From an uncultured Clostridia bacterium (GTDB taxonomy: Bacteria > Bacillota > Clostridia > Oscillospirales > Acutalibacteraceae): a stretch of DNA of 17,137 bases. The notes beneath the pieces are model-generated. The model was not told the origin of the DNA and did no database searches. It saw nothing but the letters and a program-made list of their open reading frames with translations. The translations under genes and the position numbers were made by a program. The DNA lies in contig CAMJYF010000005.1 in assembly GCA_946409885.1 (NCBI GenBank), positions 1 through 17,137 on the forward strand, written 5' to 3'. Below are positions 1 through 7,388 of this stretch, one piece after another (the first letter of the stretch is position 1; every line of letters starts with the position of its first letter).

Positions 1-18
1 GGCGCCGTGCTGCAGCCC

Positions 19-2340
19 TCATTTCACCTCCACCGCCACCACGGTGATATCGTCGTGGCGGCCGGTGGGGGAGTACTTCATCGCCTCGTCCGCGGCGGTT
101 TCGGCCAGCTCACGGACGCTCTTTTTCTTCATGCGGCCGAACAGCTCCTTGAAATACTGCGGCGGCAGCACCCCCGCCCCGTCGGACATCAGCAGCACCC
201 GGTCCCCGGCGCACAGGCGCGTTTCGGCCTGCGCCAGCTCCGCTTGCTTTAAGATGCCCAGCGGCAGCGAGGACCGCTCCACCATGGCGGTCCGCTCCAT
301 GGTCCGCACCACGGAGGCCGCCGCTCCGGCCTTGAAAAACCAGGTCTGTCCGTCCGAAAGGTCGATGCGCAGAATGTCCAGCGTGGCCAGCGTCTCCTCG
401 GCGGAGCGGGTCATCAGCGCCGTGTTTACCGCCCTCACCGCGCAGTCCAGCGAAAACCCCGCCCGCACCAGCCGCGAGGTGAGGGTGCATACCAGGGCGG
501 AATCCAGCGCCGCCCGTTTGCCCCGACCCATGCCGTCGCTGAGCACCACGTAATAGTTGCCCCTGCCGTCGTGAAAGCAGCGGCAGGTGTCGCCGCAGAC
601 GGTTTCCCCCGCGCCTACCCGCACCGCCGCGTGGGCCTCCGCGGAAAGCTCCGCCGCCTCCGCGAACCGCAGCAGCGTGCCCCGCTCCGCAAAGGGATCG
701 GCCAGCGGGTCCAGAAAGGAAAGCCCCGTCTTTTCATACAGCCGCTCCGTCAGCGCCGTAAAATCCGGCGCGCGGGGCACCACGGAGCAAAGCGCCTCCA
801 CCGTGCTGCGGCCCCGGCCGTCGGAATAGGCCAGCACCGGGTCGGCGGTAAAGCCGAACTCCTCCAGCACCTCCCGGGCGGCGGAGGCGGTGTGGGGATC
901 CGCCCTTTCCACGCCGGAAAGGCTGCGGGCCGCATCCTCCAGCACGGCGGAGGCCCCGGAAAACTGCACCGCCGCCAGCTCCTTGGTCTCCAGCAGCTCC
1001 TGCCGGGCCGTCAGGCGGGCGTTGTATTCGTACCACAGCCGGTTGAACGCGCCGCATACCGCCTTTTTCTCCCGGCAGACCAGCTGGAACCGCCGGGGCA
1101 GGTCCTCCTCCGCCAGACCGCCGTTCTTCCGCAGCAGCGCAAAGGCTTCCCGCAGGCTTTCCTCCGTGTACGTTCCGCTCCGCTCCCAGCAGACCTCCCT
1201 TTTGGCGCAGCCGTCGCAGACCTCCGTCTTTACCGTCCCGGGGATGTAGGCGGGGTCCGGCGTTTCCGTCTTTACCAGCAGGTCGGAGACCGCCTTTACC
1301 GTGGCCCCCACCTCCTTTACGGCCCTGGCGGCGGAGCGCAGGCGGAAGGTCATCAGGCTGCGCTGCTCCTGCGCTCCCCGGTCGCCCCGGGGCGGCAGCA
1401 CCTCCGACAGGGCGGCCAGCAGCGCCTTTTTCGGCACCGCCAGAAACGCCGCGGCGGCCAGCGCCGTTTCAATGACGGAAACGGCGGCGGTGTCCGCGCT
1501 GCCCCGCAGCGTCAGCGCCAGCAGCTCCGCCGCGGCAAAACCGGCCGCCACGGCGTATTTGCCGTAGTCGCCGCACACGCCGCACACCAGCCCCGCCAGC
1601 GAGAACGCCGCCGGAAAAAAGGGCCGCCGGTCCCCCAGCGTCAGCCCCAGCGCCAGGCCGAAGCACACCCCCGCCATGGAGGGGGCCTGGGCCAGCCCGC
1701 ACAGCGCCAGCAGCATAACGGTGAATCCCGCGGCGATGTGGGCCAGCGAAACGCCCGCCGCCGGCAGGCGCGTCAGCGACATCAGCAGCACGGTCTCCGC
1801 GAACAGCAGCGCGACGAAATCGGCGGTGGAAACGCACTTGGCCCCGCGCCCCAGTGAGGCGATGTGAAAGCCCCGGTAAAAGAAGCAGGCCCCCGCTGCC
1901 GCGATCACCGCCCCGCACAGGTCCACCAGCACCGCCGCCGCCCGCAGCGGCTGGGCGGCGGAGACGATCAGCGAGCACAGAAAGCCCGCGGCGAAGGTGG
2001 TGACGGTGAAAAGGTAGATCCGCCTGCCGGGTGTGAACATCCGCCCCGTTCCGATCTTGACAAAGCACAGCAGCGCCACCGCGCTGACGCCCCGCAGCGC
2101 CCCGGAAACATCCCGGAACACCAGGTACCCGGCCGCCGCGCCAAGCGACGCCGCCAGCGTGCAGCCCGCGTCCGCCCCGCCCGCAAAGCTCAGCCCGAAG
2201 GGCGCCAGCCCCCCGGCGAATTCCACCCCGCTGAACAGAAAGCCCAGGGCCGCGCAGACCGCCTGCCGGAGGACCGTCTTCCACAGTCCTCTCTTTTCCG
2301 CCGCCGCCGTTTCCAGCAGCCGTTGCACCGTTTCCAGCAT
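19..2340 (-). CDS. spoIIE: Stage II sporulation protein E (SpoIIE), membrane-bound PP2C-type serine phosphatase
   Basis: SpoIIE dephosphorylates the anti-anti-sigma factor SpoIIAA at the polar septum, which releases sigma-F in the forespore. The 773-residue product has a long hydrophobic N-terminal half (about residues 20-330, many membrane spans), a linker with a Cys cluster (C375, C378, C384 followed by W), and a C-terminal PP2C/SpoIIE phosphatase domain. Metal-binding Asp positions are visible: D584 in a CGDT motif, D602 in SDGMG, D720 in SDGAG and D763/D764 in HDDITV. Length is close to the family norm of about 800. The frame stays open upstream to 2418, but I place the start at 2340 because a GGAGGG Shine-Dalgarno lies seven bases before that ATG, and the extra 26 residues (rich in G, R and H) do not look like SpoIIE. 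The gene is divergent from rlmB. Its usual downstream neighbours (tilS, hpt, ftsH in relatives) would lie beyond the left edge. Very confident. Confidence 0.95.
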   Translation of the reverse strand: MLETVQRLLETAAAEKRGLWKTVLRQAVCAALGFLFSGVEFAGGLAPFGLSFAGGADAGCTLAASLGAAAGYLVFRDVSGALRGVSAVALLCFVKIGTGRMFTPGRRIYLFTVTTFAAGFLCSLIVSAAQPLRAAAVLVDLCGAVIAAAGACFFYRGFHIASLGRGAKCVSTADFVALLFAETVLLMSLTRLPAAGVSLAHIAAGFTVMLLALCGLAQAPSMAGVCFGLALGLTLGDRRPFFPAAFSLAGLVCGVCGDYGKYAVAAGFAAAELLALTLRGSADTAAVSVIETALAAAAFLAVPKKALLAALSEVLPPRGDRGAQEQRSLMTFRLRSAARAVKEVGATVKAVSDLLVKTETPDPAYIPGTVKTEVCDGCAKREVCWERSGTYTEESLREAFALLRKNGGLAEEDLPRRFQLVCREKKAVCGAFNRLWYEYNARLTARQELLETKELAAVQFSGASAVLEDAARSLSGVERADPHTASAAREVLEEFGFTADPVLAYSDGRGRSTVEALCSVVPRAPDFTALTERLYEKTGLSFLDPLADPFAERGTLLRFAEAAELSAEAHAAVRVGAGETVCGDTCRCFHDGRGNYYVVLSDGMGRGKRAALDSALVCTLTSRLVRAGFSLDCAVRAVNTALMTRSAEETLATLDILRIDLSDGQTWFFKAGAAASVVRTMERTAMVERSSLPLGILKQAELAQAETRLCAGDRVLLMSDGAGVLPPQYFKELFGRMKKKSVRELAETAADEAMKYSPTGRHDDITVVAVEVK

Positions 2341-2346
2341 TCCGCG

Positions 2347-2352
2347 CCCTCC
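2347..2352 (-). promoter_or_regulatory. Ribosome binding site fixing the spoIIE start
   Basis: On the minus strand this reads GGAGGG, seven bases before the ATG at 2340. It decides the start in favour of a 773-residue SpoIIE over the 799-residue open frame. Confidence 0.7.
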
Positions 2353-2386
2353 GTTCCCTCGGTCAACAACCTTTTGTTCCCCCACT

Positions 2387-2392
2387 ATAATA
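2387..2392 (-). promoter_or_regulatory. Possible -10 element for spoIIE
   Basis: The minus strand reads TATTAT here, five of six matches to the sigma-A -10 box, which would give a leader of roughly 40 bases before the spoIIE ATG. No good -35 hexamer is visible 16-18 bases upstream. That would fit an activator-dependent promoter: spoIIE is Spo0A-activated in Bacillus. I could not find a convincing 0A box (TTCGACA), so this is weak. Confidence 0.25.
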
Positions 2393-2487
2393 TGCCCGGC
2401 GTGAAAAAAACGTCGCATCGCGGCGGAGGGAAGGAAAAATTTAACAGAACCGGCAAAACATAACTTGCCTTGCGGCTAAAAAATCCC

Positions 2488-2516
2488 TTGCAAATTGTCA
2501 TGCCGTATTTTATAAT
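2488..2516 (+). promoter_or_regulatory. Sigma-A type promoter for rlmB and the downstream pseudo-ATPase gene
   Basis: The -35 hexamer TTGCAA (2488-2493) and -10 hexamer TATAAT (2511-2516) are separated by exactly 17 bases inside an AT-rich island that stands out from the GC-rich surroundings. Transcription would start near 2523, leaving a leader of about 60 bases before the ATG at 2584. Confidence 0.85.
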
Positions 2517-2542
2517 ATAATTTGATATATTGTAAAGCGATG

Positions 2543-2569
2543 CGGCCGGCGCAAAAACGCACCCGGCCG
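2543..2569 (+). promoter_or_regulatory. Leader hairpin next to the rlmB ribosome binding site
   Basis: CGGCCGG (2543-2549) can pair with CCGGCCG (2563-2569), giving seven GC pairs around a 13-base loop. The 3' arm touches the only purine-rich Shine-Dalgarno candidate (GGAAAGAG from 2569). No T-tract follows, so it is not an intrinsic terminator. A role in translation is inference. Confidence 0.4.
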
Positions 2570-2583
2570 GAAAGAGCAGACGG

Positions 2584-3411
2584 ATGAGCTACGAAAACGG
2601 AAAAGACAGCAGAGGGAGCGGCGCGCCGCGTCCCATGCGCAAGGACCGTTCCCAACGGGACGGCGACCCCGGCAGACCCGCCCCCCGGGACGACCTGGTG
2701 GTGGGCCGCAACGCCGTGCGGGAGGCCCTGCGGGCGGGCCGTCCGGCGGATTCCCTTCTGGTGCAGAAGGGGGAACGCGCCGGGGCGGTGCTGCCCCTTA
2801 TCGCGGAGTGCCGCGAAAAAGGGGTTATCGTTAAAGAGGTGGACCAGAAGAAGCTGGATTTTATGTGCGGCCACGCGCACCATCAGGGCGTCATCCTTGT
2901 CACCGCGGCCCATGAGTACGCCACGGTGGAGGAGATCCTTGCCCGGGCGGAGGAAAAGGGCGAGCCGCCCTTTCTGGTGATCTGCGATTCTTTGGAGGAC
3001 CCGCACAACCTGGGGGCCATCCTGCGCACCGCGGAGTGCTGCGGCGTGCACGGGGTCATCATCCCGGAGCGGCGCAGCGTCAGCCTTTCCGGCGTCGTCA
3101 GTAAAACCTCCGCCGGGGCGCTGGAATATGTGCCCGTGGCGCGGGTGACGAACCTGAACGCCGCCATCAAAGCGTTGAAAGAAAAAAATATCTGGGTGAT
3201 CGCCGCCGATATGGACGGGGTCCCCTACCGGCAGGCGGATCTTTCCGGCGCCGTCGCGCTGGTGATCGGCTCCGAGGGCAGGGGCGTCAGCCGGCTGGTG
3301 AAAGAAAACTGCGACATGACCGTTTCCATCCCGATGAAGGGGAAAATCAATTCGCTGAACGCCTCCGTAGCGGCGGCGGTGCTGATGTTTGAGGCCGCCT
3401 TGCAACGGTAA
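2584..3411 (+). CDS. rlmB: TrmH/SpoU-family 23S rRNA (guanosine-2'-O-)-methyltransferase, RlmB type
   Basis: This SPOUT-class enzyme transfers a methyl group from S-adenosylmethionine to the 2'-hydroxyl of an rRNA guanosine (G2251 in the E. coli numbering of RlmB). The 275-residue protein has a low-complexity charged N-terminus (residues 1-35), a SpoU substrate-binding domain (about 38-115, starting VVGRNAVREAL), and the knotted catalytic domain. The three SPOUT motifs are intact: motif 1 DSLEDPHNLGAILRT (135-149, with N142 and the catalytic R148), motif 2 GSEGRG (229-234), and motif 3 IPMKGKINSLNASVA (249-263). Length is normal apart from the basic N-terminal extension. It is the first gene after the promoter at 2488 and ends 31 bases before the next start, with no terminator between, so the two are probably co-transcribed. 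The family is certain; the exact target nucleotide is assigned by family resemblance. Confidence 0.92.
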   Translation: MSYENGKDSRGSGAPRPMRKDRSQRDGDPGRPAPRDDLVVGRNAVREALRAGRPADSLLVQKGERAGAVLPLIAECREKGVIVKEVDQKKLDFMCGHAHHQGVILVTAAHEYATVEEILARAEEKGEPPFLVICDSLEDPHNLGAILRTAECCGVHGVIIPERRSVSLSGVVSKTSAGALEYVPVARVTNLNAAIKALKEKNIWVIAADMDGVPYRQADLSGAVALVIGSEGRGVSRLVKENCDMTVSIPMKGKINSLNASVAAAVLMFEAALQR

Positions 3412-3430
3412 CGGGGCAGACCGGGGAATC

Positions 3431-3437
3431 AGGAGAG
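3431..3437 (+). promoter_or_regulatory. Ribosome binding site fixing the start of the large membrane protein
   Basis: AGGAGAG lies five bases before the ATG at 3443. The open frame begins upstream at 3389 inside rlmB, but that start has no such site. The protein therefore begins MSEYRDFLSYFK. Confidence 0.8.
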
Positions 3438-3442
3438 AGAGC

Positions 3443-6400
3443 ATGAGCGAGTACAGAGACTTTTTGTCATATTTCAAATCCAAAAGAAAGGCGGACGCGG
3501 CCGGCGGAAAGGACGCGTCCGCGGAAGCCTCCGCGCCGGAAACGCCCGCGGCGGCGACGGAAGGCGCAGCGGCCCCGGAGGAGCGGCGGCCGGAACCGGA
3601 GGAGGAATTCACCCCCGCCGGGGAGCGTCAGATCAGAACGGGCGAGGCGGAGCCGATCCCCACGGAAACGGACGGACCGCGACCCTCCCCGGAGGCGGAC
3701 GTAGAGACTCTGGCCGACCGGCTGGAGGCGGACGCCGCGCAGACGCGCGCCCATACGGGCTATACGGGCAAGATCGATACCGTCTCCGGCAACGCGGCCG
3801 CCACGGAAGGGGACGGCACAAGGGCGGTGGAGCCTTCGGTGTTTGAAACCTCCTTTGCCGCCCGGGGCGGCTTTCCCCCGGCGCCGGAGGAGGACGGGCG
3901 CACCCGCGCCATCTCCATGCCCGGTCCCTCCGCGCCCGCGGCGGGGGCCGACGACCAGCCCACCCGCGTCATCGGGCAGGAGGACAAAGCCTCCCTGATG
4001 GTGGAGATTGCCAAAAGCAGCGCGGAGGAAGCCGGCGAGGACCCGGAGCAGCTGCGGCTGGAGGGCTTTTTCAACAAGGAAGAAACCAAAAAAGCGGAGG
4101 ACGAGCGGGAAGAAAAGGAGCTGCAGAAGGAGGTCCGCAAGACCCGTCAGCGGCTGATCGACGATTTCCACTTCTGGACCAAGGCGAAGACGGAGCCGGG
4201 CAAAAGCCCCGACGGCGTATACGGCGCCGACGGGGAAAAGGCCCCGCTGAAGCTGTTCGGCGGCCTGGCCGGGCGGTTCGAAGGCAAGGAGAGCGGCTTC
4301 CTGTCCTTCCGCTGCGAGGAATACAAGGATCCCAACGGCCACCGGGAGATGTTCAAAAAGATGATGGATATCCGCCGGTACACGCTGGCCAGGGCTGGCG
4401 CGGTGGCCCTGCTGGGGCTCATCCTGCTGATCATCAACATCGCCGCGTCGGTTTCCGCCGCAAAGCACAACGGCTTTTTCACCATCCTCGGCGGCAGTGA
4501 CGCCGCCTATCTCACCACCAACCTGGCGTTTCTGGCGGCCGCCGCCCTGCTGACGGCGGGGGATCTGCGCAGCGGTGTCATCTCCCTGCTGCAGGGGCAT
4601 CCCAAAACGGATACCTCCCTGGTGTTCATGCTGTCCGCGGCGCTGGTGCAGGTGATCGCCGCCTTCTTTACCAAACAGAATATCGAATCCGCGTTCCATA
4701 TGATGACCGGCGCCTCGGTGCTGCTGTGCGCCCCGCTGCTGCTGGCCAAGACCTTCTATTATGACAGCGCGCGCCACTGCTTCAAGAGCATTGCCGCCAG
4801 CGGGGAAAAATCCTACCTGCGGACCCTGTCGGACCGGGGGCTGGTCGCCTCCGTACTGGCGGAATCCAACAGCGAGGACGCGCAGGTGGTCTACCCGGGG
4901 CGGACGCGCTTTATCAAAAACTTCATCAAACGGTGCCGCGCCTCCGCGGCGGGCGGTCAGATCTCCTCCCGCGTAACGCTGATCGCCGCCGGCGTGGCGT
5001 TCCTTACGGGCGTGCTGGCCATGATCGTCAAGCGCAACGTGATGTGGGGCCTTTCCGCCATGTGCTTCTCCTCCGCCATGGCCTTCCCGCTGGGGTGCGT
5101 CTTTTTCACCGGCTTTATGCTGGCCAGCGAAAACAAGTCCCTGTCCGTCAAATCCTCCTTCGTGCGCAGCTATTCTGACGCCCGCGACCTGGCCTCGGTG
5201 GACAACATCGTCCTGCGGGCGGAGGATCTGTTCAACGTGCAGATCACGGAAACGGTCTGCGCCACCAACGTCACCCAAAAGCAGGCGGAGTTCTGCGCCG
5301 CGCTGCTGACGCAAAAGGCCGGCGGCCTGCTGGAAAAGGCGTTCCGCGGGGCGGAGGGCCTGCAGATGGAAAAGCTGCCGGAGGTGGAGCAGTGCGCCTA
5401 TGAGGACCGGCTGGGCTTCTCCGCGTGGATCAACGACTGCCGCGTGCTGCTGGGCTCCAACTCCTTCCTGGTCAACCACAACGTCAGAATGCCGGATGAA
5501 AGCGGCGTGCTGAACTTTATCGATACCGAAAACAAGCCGATCTATCTTGCCATCGAGGGGCACTTCACCGCCATGTTCTCCGCGCGGTACACCTGCGCCT
5601 CCGAATATGTGAAGTGCCTGAAGCCGCTGGCGGAAAACGGCGCCAATATCCTGATCGTTTCCACCGACCCGAACATCACGGACGGCTTTGCGGAGCAGCT
5701 GCTGGGGCTGCCCGCCGATTCCGTCAGGGTCATCAGCAAAAAGGCCGCCGACCGGCTGACCGTCCACCAGAATACCGTTACCGACGCGGAGGATACGGGC
5801 ATCGTGTTCACCCAGGACCCGGAGACCCTCTGCCGCTGTGCCTATTCCGCCGTCAAGCTGGACAAGCTGAAAAAGCTGTCCAAGCTGATCTGTGAGATCT
5901 GCTGCTGTTCCTGCGTGGCGCTGGGCGCCGTGCTGGCCCTTCTGGGCACGGTTTCCGCTGTGTCCGGCTGGCTGGCGCTGGTCATGCAGGCATTGGGCAT
6001 GGCCCTGTGCTTCTTCCTGCCGCCGCTGCTGACCGCCTCCTCCCTGCCGGCGTTCCGCAAATCCGCCGTGCGCCCGGTGCCGGTGGGCGAAGCCGTCACC
6101 CCGGAGGATTACCCCGCCCGCCCGCAGAAGATAGAGGACGAGGAGGAGCCGGAGGAACCGGAAACAGACGGGGCGGAGACCGACGACGCCGACGTGAAGA
6201 TCGCGCCGGAGGGCGGCAAAAAGCGCCGCTTCGGCAAGGCCTTCTCCGCGCTGCGGCTGAGCGACAAGGATTTTGAGGACTACGACAGCGACGACGGCGA
6301 CGACGATGACGGCGGATTTGACGAACCGCCCCGCCACGGCCGCTTCTCCTCGGCGCTGAAATCCCGCCTGAGCAGGCGCGGCGCGGAAGAGGAAGAACCC

Positions 6401-7279
6401 TATGGCGAGGACGATGAGTACGACTATACGGATGCGCCGGAGCAGCCCGCGCGGCCCCGCAGAGGCGCGGGGGTGCAGATCCCCGAAAACCCGGACGATA
6501 TCCATCTCTCCACGGAAGAGCTGCTGCAAAGCCCCTTCTTTGACGATGAGCGGGAAGGCGCGGAACAGCGCGCCCCCTCGCCCGTGAACGAATACGAGGA
6601 GGAAGAGGACGGCGACTTCGACGGATACGAAGATCCCTACGACGGGGACGAAGAGGACGAGGGCGCTTTCCGGGACGGCCTGCTGACCAGGCTGCGCGGC
6701 GGCCGCAAAAACGGCTCCCGCCGCGTGAAAACCCGGGGCGGCCGGCAGAACGGGCCCCTCCCCGGCGCGCTGTCGGATAAGATGAAGGAGCTCTCCTCCC
6801 GCCTGCCCTTCGGCGGCCAGAATGAGGACGACGGGGATTACTGGGAGGACGACGAGGACGAGGAAGACCTGGAAGAGGTGGACGTTTCCGAAGAAAGCCC
6901 CACCTTCCTCACCTCCTCCACACCCGCCGCTCCCGCGCCCTCCTCCGGCAGACCCCGCCGGGAGGCCGCCGCGCCGGAAGGCCCCGTCTCCCCGCGTCCC
7001 TCCATCCTGTCCTTCGCCCACGCGGATCCCGCCCCGCCGAAATATGAGCTGGGCAAGACGGACGAGTACGATTTCCTTAACGTGAAATTCGAGCCCCCCG
7101 CCGTCAATCCGCTGGATTATTACAACGACGCCTATTTCCGGCGCTATGAAACGCCGGAAGCCCCCGCTTCCCCGGCGGAGGACCCCACTTCCGGCGGAGC
7201 CGACGCCCCCGCCCCCGGCGCGGAGGAAAAGAAAATGCCCGCCGGAAAGCGCAGGATCAAGGCCGGCCGGCGCTCCTGA
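3443..7279 (+). CDS. Large membrane protein with a degenerate P1B-type ATPase core (predicted pseudo-ATPase) and disordered acidic tails
   Basis: I know no named family for this 1278-residue protein. Residues 1-300 are low-complexity, rich in A, E, P and T, with a charged helical stretch near 200-240. Residues 313-868 carry eight hydrophobic spans in the 4+2+2 order of heavy-metal P-type ATPases (near 315-338, 354-374, 389-410, 419-438, 511-530, 533-563, 814-838, 842-866). Between spans lie an N-domain-like segment (about 600-700, with GFSAWINDCRVLLGSNSFL at 658-676) and a P-domain-like segment (705-800). The catalytic marks are gone: the position of the phosphorylated Asp is R592 (LRAEDLFN instead of DKTGT), CPC is FPL around P549, no TGE loop is seen, the D of the D-x-x-R region is R715, TGD is STD (740-742), and GDGxND is absent. 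Residues 875-1278 alternate acidic runs with short basic amphipathic segments. It lies after rlmB and before a terminator. Inferred role: a non-transporting membrane scaffold or sensor. The coding frame is certain, the homology likely, the function unknown. Confidence 0.85.
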   Translation: MSEYRDFLSYFKSKRKADAAGGKDASAEASAPETPAAATEGAAAPEERRPEPEEEFTPAGERQIRTGEAEPIPTETDGPRPSPEADVETLADRLEADAAQTRAHTGYTGKIDTVSGNAAATEGDGTRAVEPSVFETSFAARGGFPPAPEEDGRTRAISMPGPSAPAAGADDQPTRVIGQEDKASLMVEIAKSSAEEAGEDPEQLRLEGFFNKEETKKAEDEREEKELQKEVRKTRQRLIDDFHFWTKAKTEPGKSPDGVYGADGEKAPLKLFGGLAGRFEGKESGFLSFRCEEYKDPNGHREMFKKMMDIRRYTLARAGAVALLGLILLIINIAASVSAAKHNGFFTILGGSDAAYLTTNLAFLAAAALLTAGDLRSGVISLLQGHPKTDTSLVFMLSAALVQVIAAFFTKQNIESAFHMMTGASVLLCAPLLLAKTFYYDSARHCFKSIAASGEKSYLRTLSDRGLVASVLAESNSEDAQVVYPGRTRFIKNFIKRCRASAAGGQISSRVTLIAAGVAFLTGVLAMIVKRNVMWGLSAMCFSSAMAFPLGCVFFTGFMLASENKSLSVKSSFVRSYSDARDLASVDNIVLRAEDLFNVQITETVCATNVTQKQAEFCAALLTQKAGGLLEKAFRGAEGLQMEKLPEVEQCAYEDRLGFSAWINDCRVLLGSNSFLVNHNVRMPDESGVLNFIDTENKPIYLAIEGHFTAMFSARYTCASEYVKCLKPLAENGANILIVSTDPNITDGFAEQLLGLPADSVRVISKKAADRLTVHQNTVTDAEDTGIVFTQDPETLCRCAYSAVKLDKLKKLSKLICEICCCSCVALGAVLALLGTVSAVSGWLALVMQALGMALCFFLPPLLTASSLPAFRKSAVRPVPVGEAVTPEDYPARPQKIEDEEEPEEPETDGAETDDADVKIAPEGGKKRRFGKAFSALRLSDKDFEDYDSDDGDDDDGGFDEPPRHGRFSSALKSRLSRRGAEEEEPYGEDDEYDYTDAPEQPARPRRGAGVQIPENPDDIHLSTEELLQSPFFDDEREGAEQRAPSPVNEYEEEEDGDFDGYEDPYDGDEEDEGAFRDGLLTRLRGGRKNGSRRVKTRGGRQNGPLPGALSDKMKELSSRLPFGGQNEDDGDYWEDDEDEEDLEEVDVSEESPTFLTSSTPAAPAPSSGRPRREAAAPEGPVSPRPSILSFAHADPAPPKYELGKTDEYDFLNVKFEPPAVNPLDYYNDAYFRRYETPEAPASPAEDPTSGGADAPAPGAEEKKMPAGKRRIKAGRRS

Positions 7280-7314
7280 GTACCGCAGGCGGCGCGTCAA
7301 AAAAACAATACAGA

Positions 7315-7344
7315 CCCCCGGCGAATTTTCCGGGGGCCTTTTTT
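7315..7344 (+). terminator. Intrinsic terminator of the rlmB/pseudo-ATPase operon
   Basis: CCCCCGG (7315-7321) pairs with CCGGGGG (7330-7336) around an eight-base loop, followed by CC and six T residues. It lies 36 bases after the stop codon at 7277-7279. Confidence 0.88.
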
Positions 7345-7388
7345 GAAACGAAAGCCGGTCCGCGGGACCGGGCAGAAGAGGTAGCTCC

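Noticed and set aside
2374..2391. TTGTTC and TATAAT on the plus strand upstream of spoIIE, looking like a promoter
   Set aside because: The spacing between the hexamers is only six bases, and there is no plus-strand gene immediately downstream other than rlmB, which has a much better promoter at 2488.
2341..2418. Upstream start of spoIIE at 2418
   Set aside because: The added 26 residues are unlike SpoIIE, and the GGAGGG site is correctly spaced only for the ATG at 2340.
3443..7279. Active copper or zinc exporting ATPase
   Set aside because: The phosphorylation motif DKTGT, the CPC metal site, TGE and GDGxND are all replaced or absent, so ATP-driven transport is not supported.
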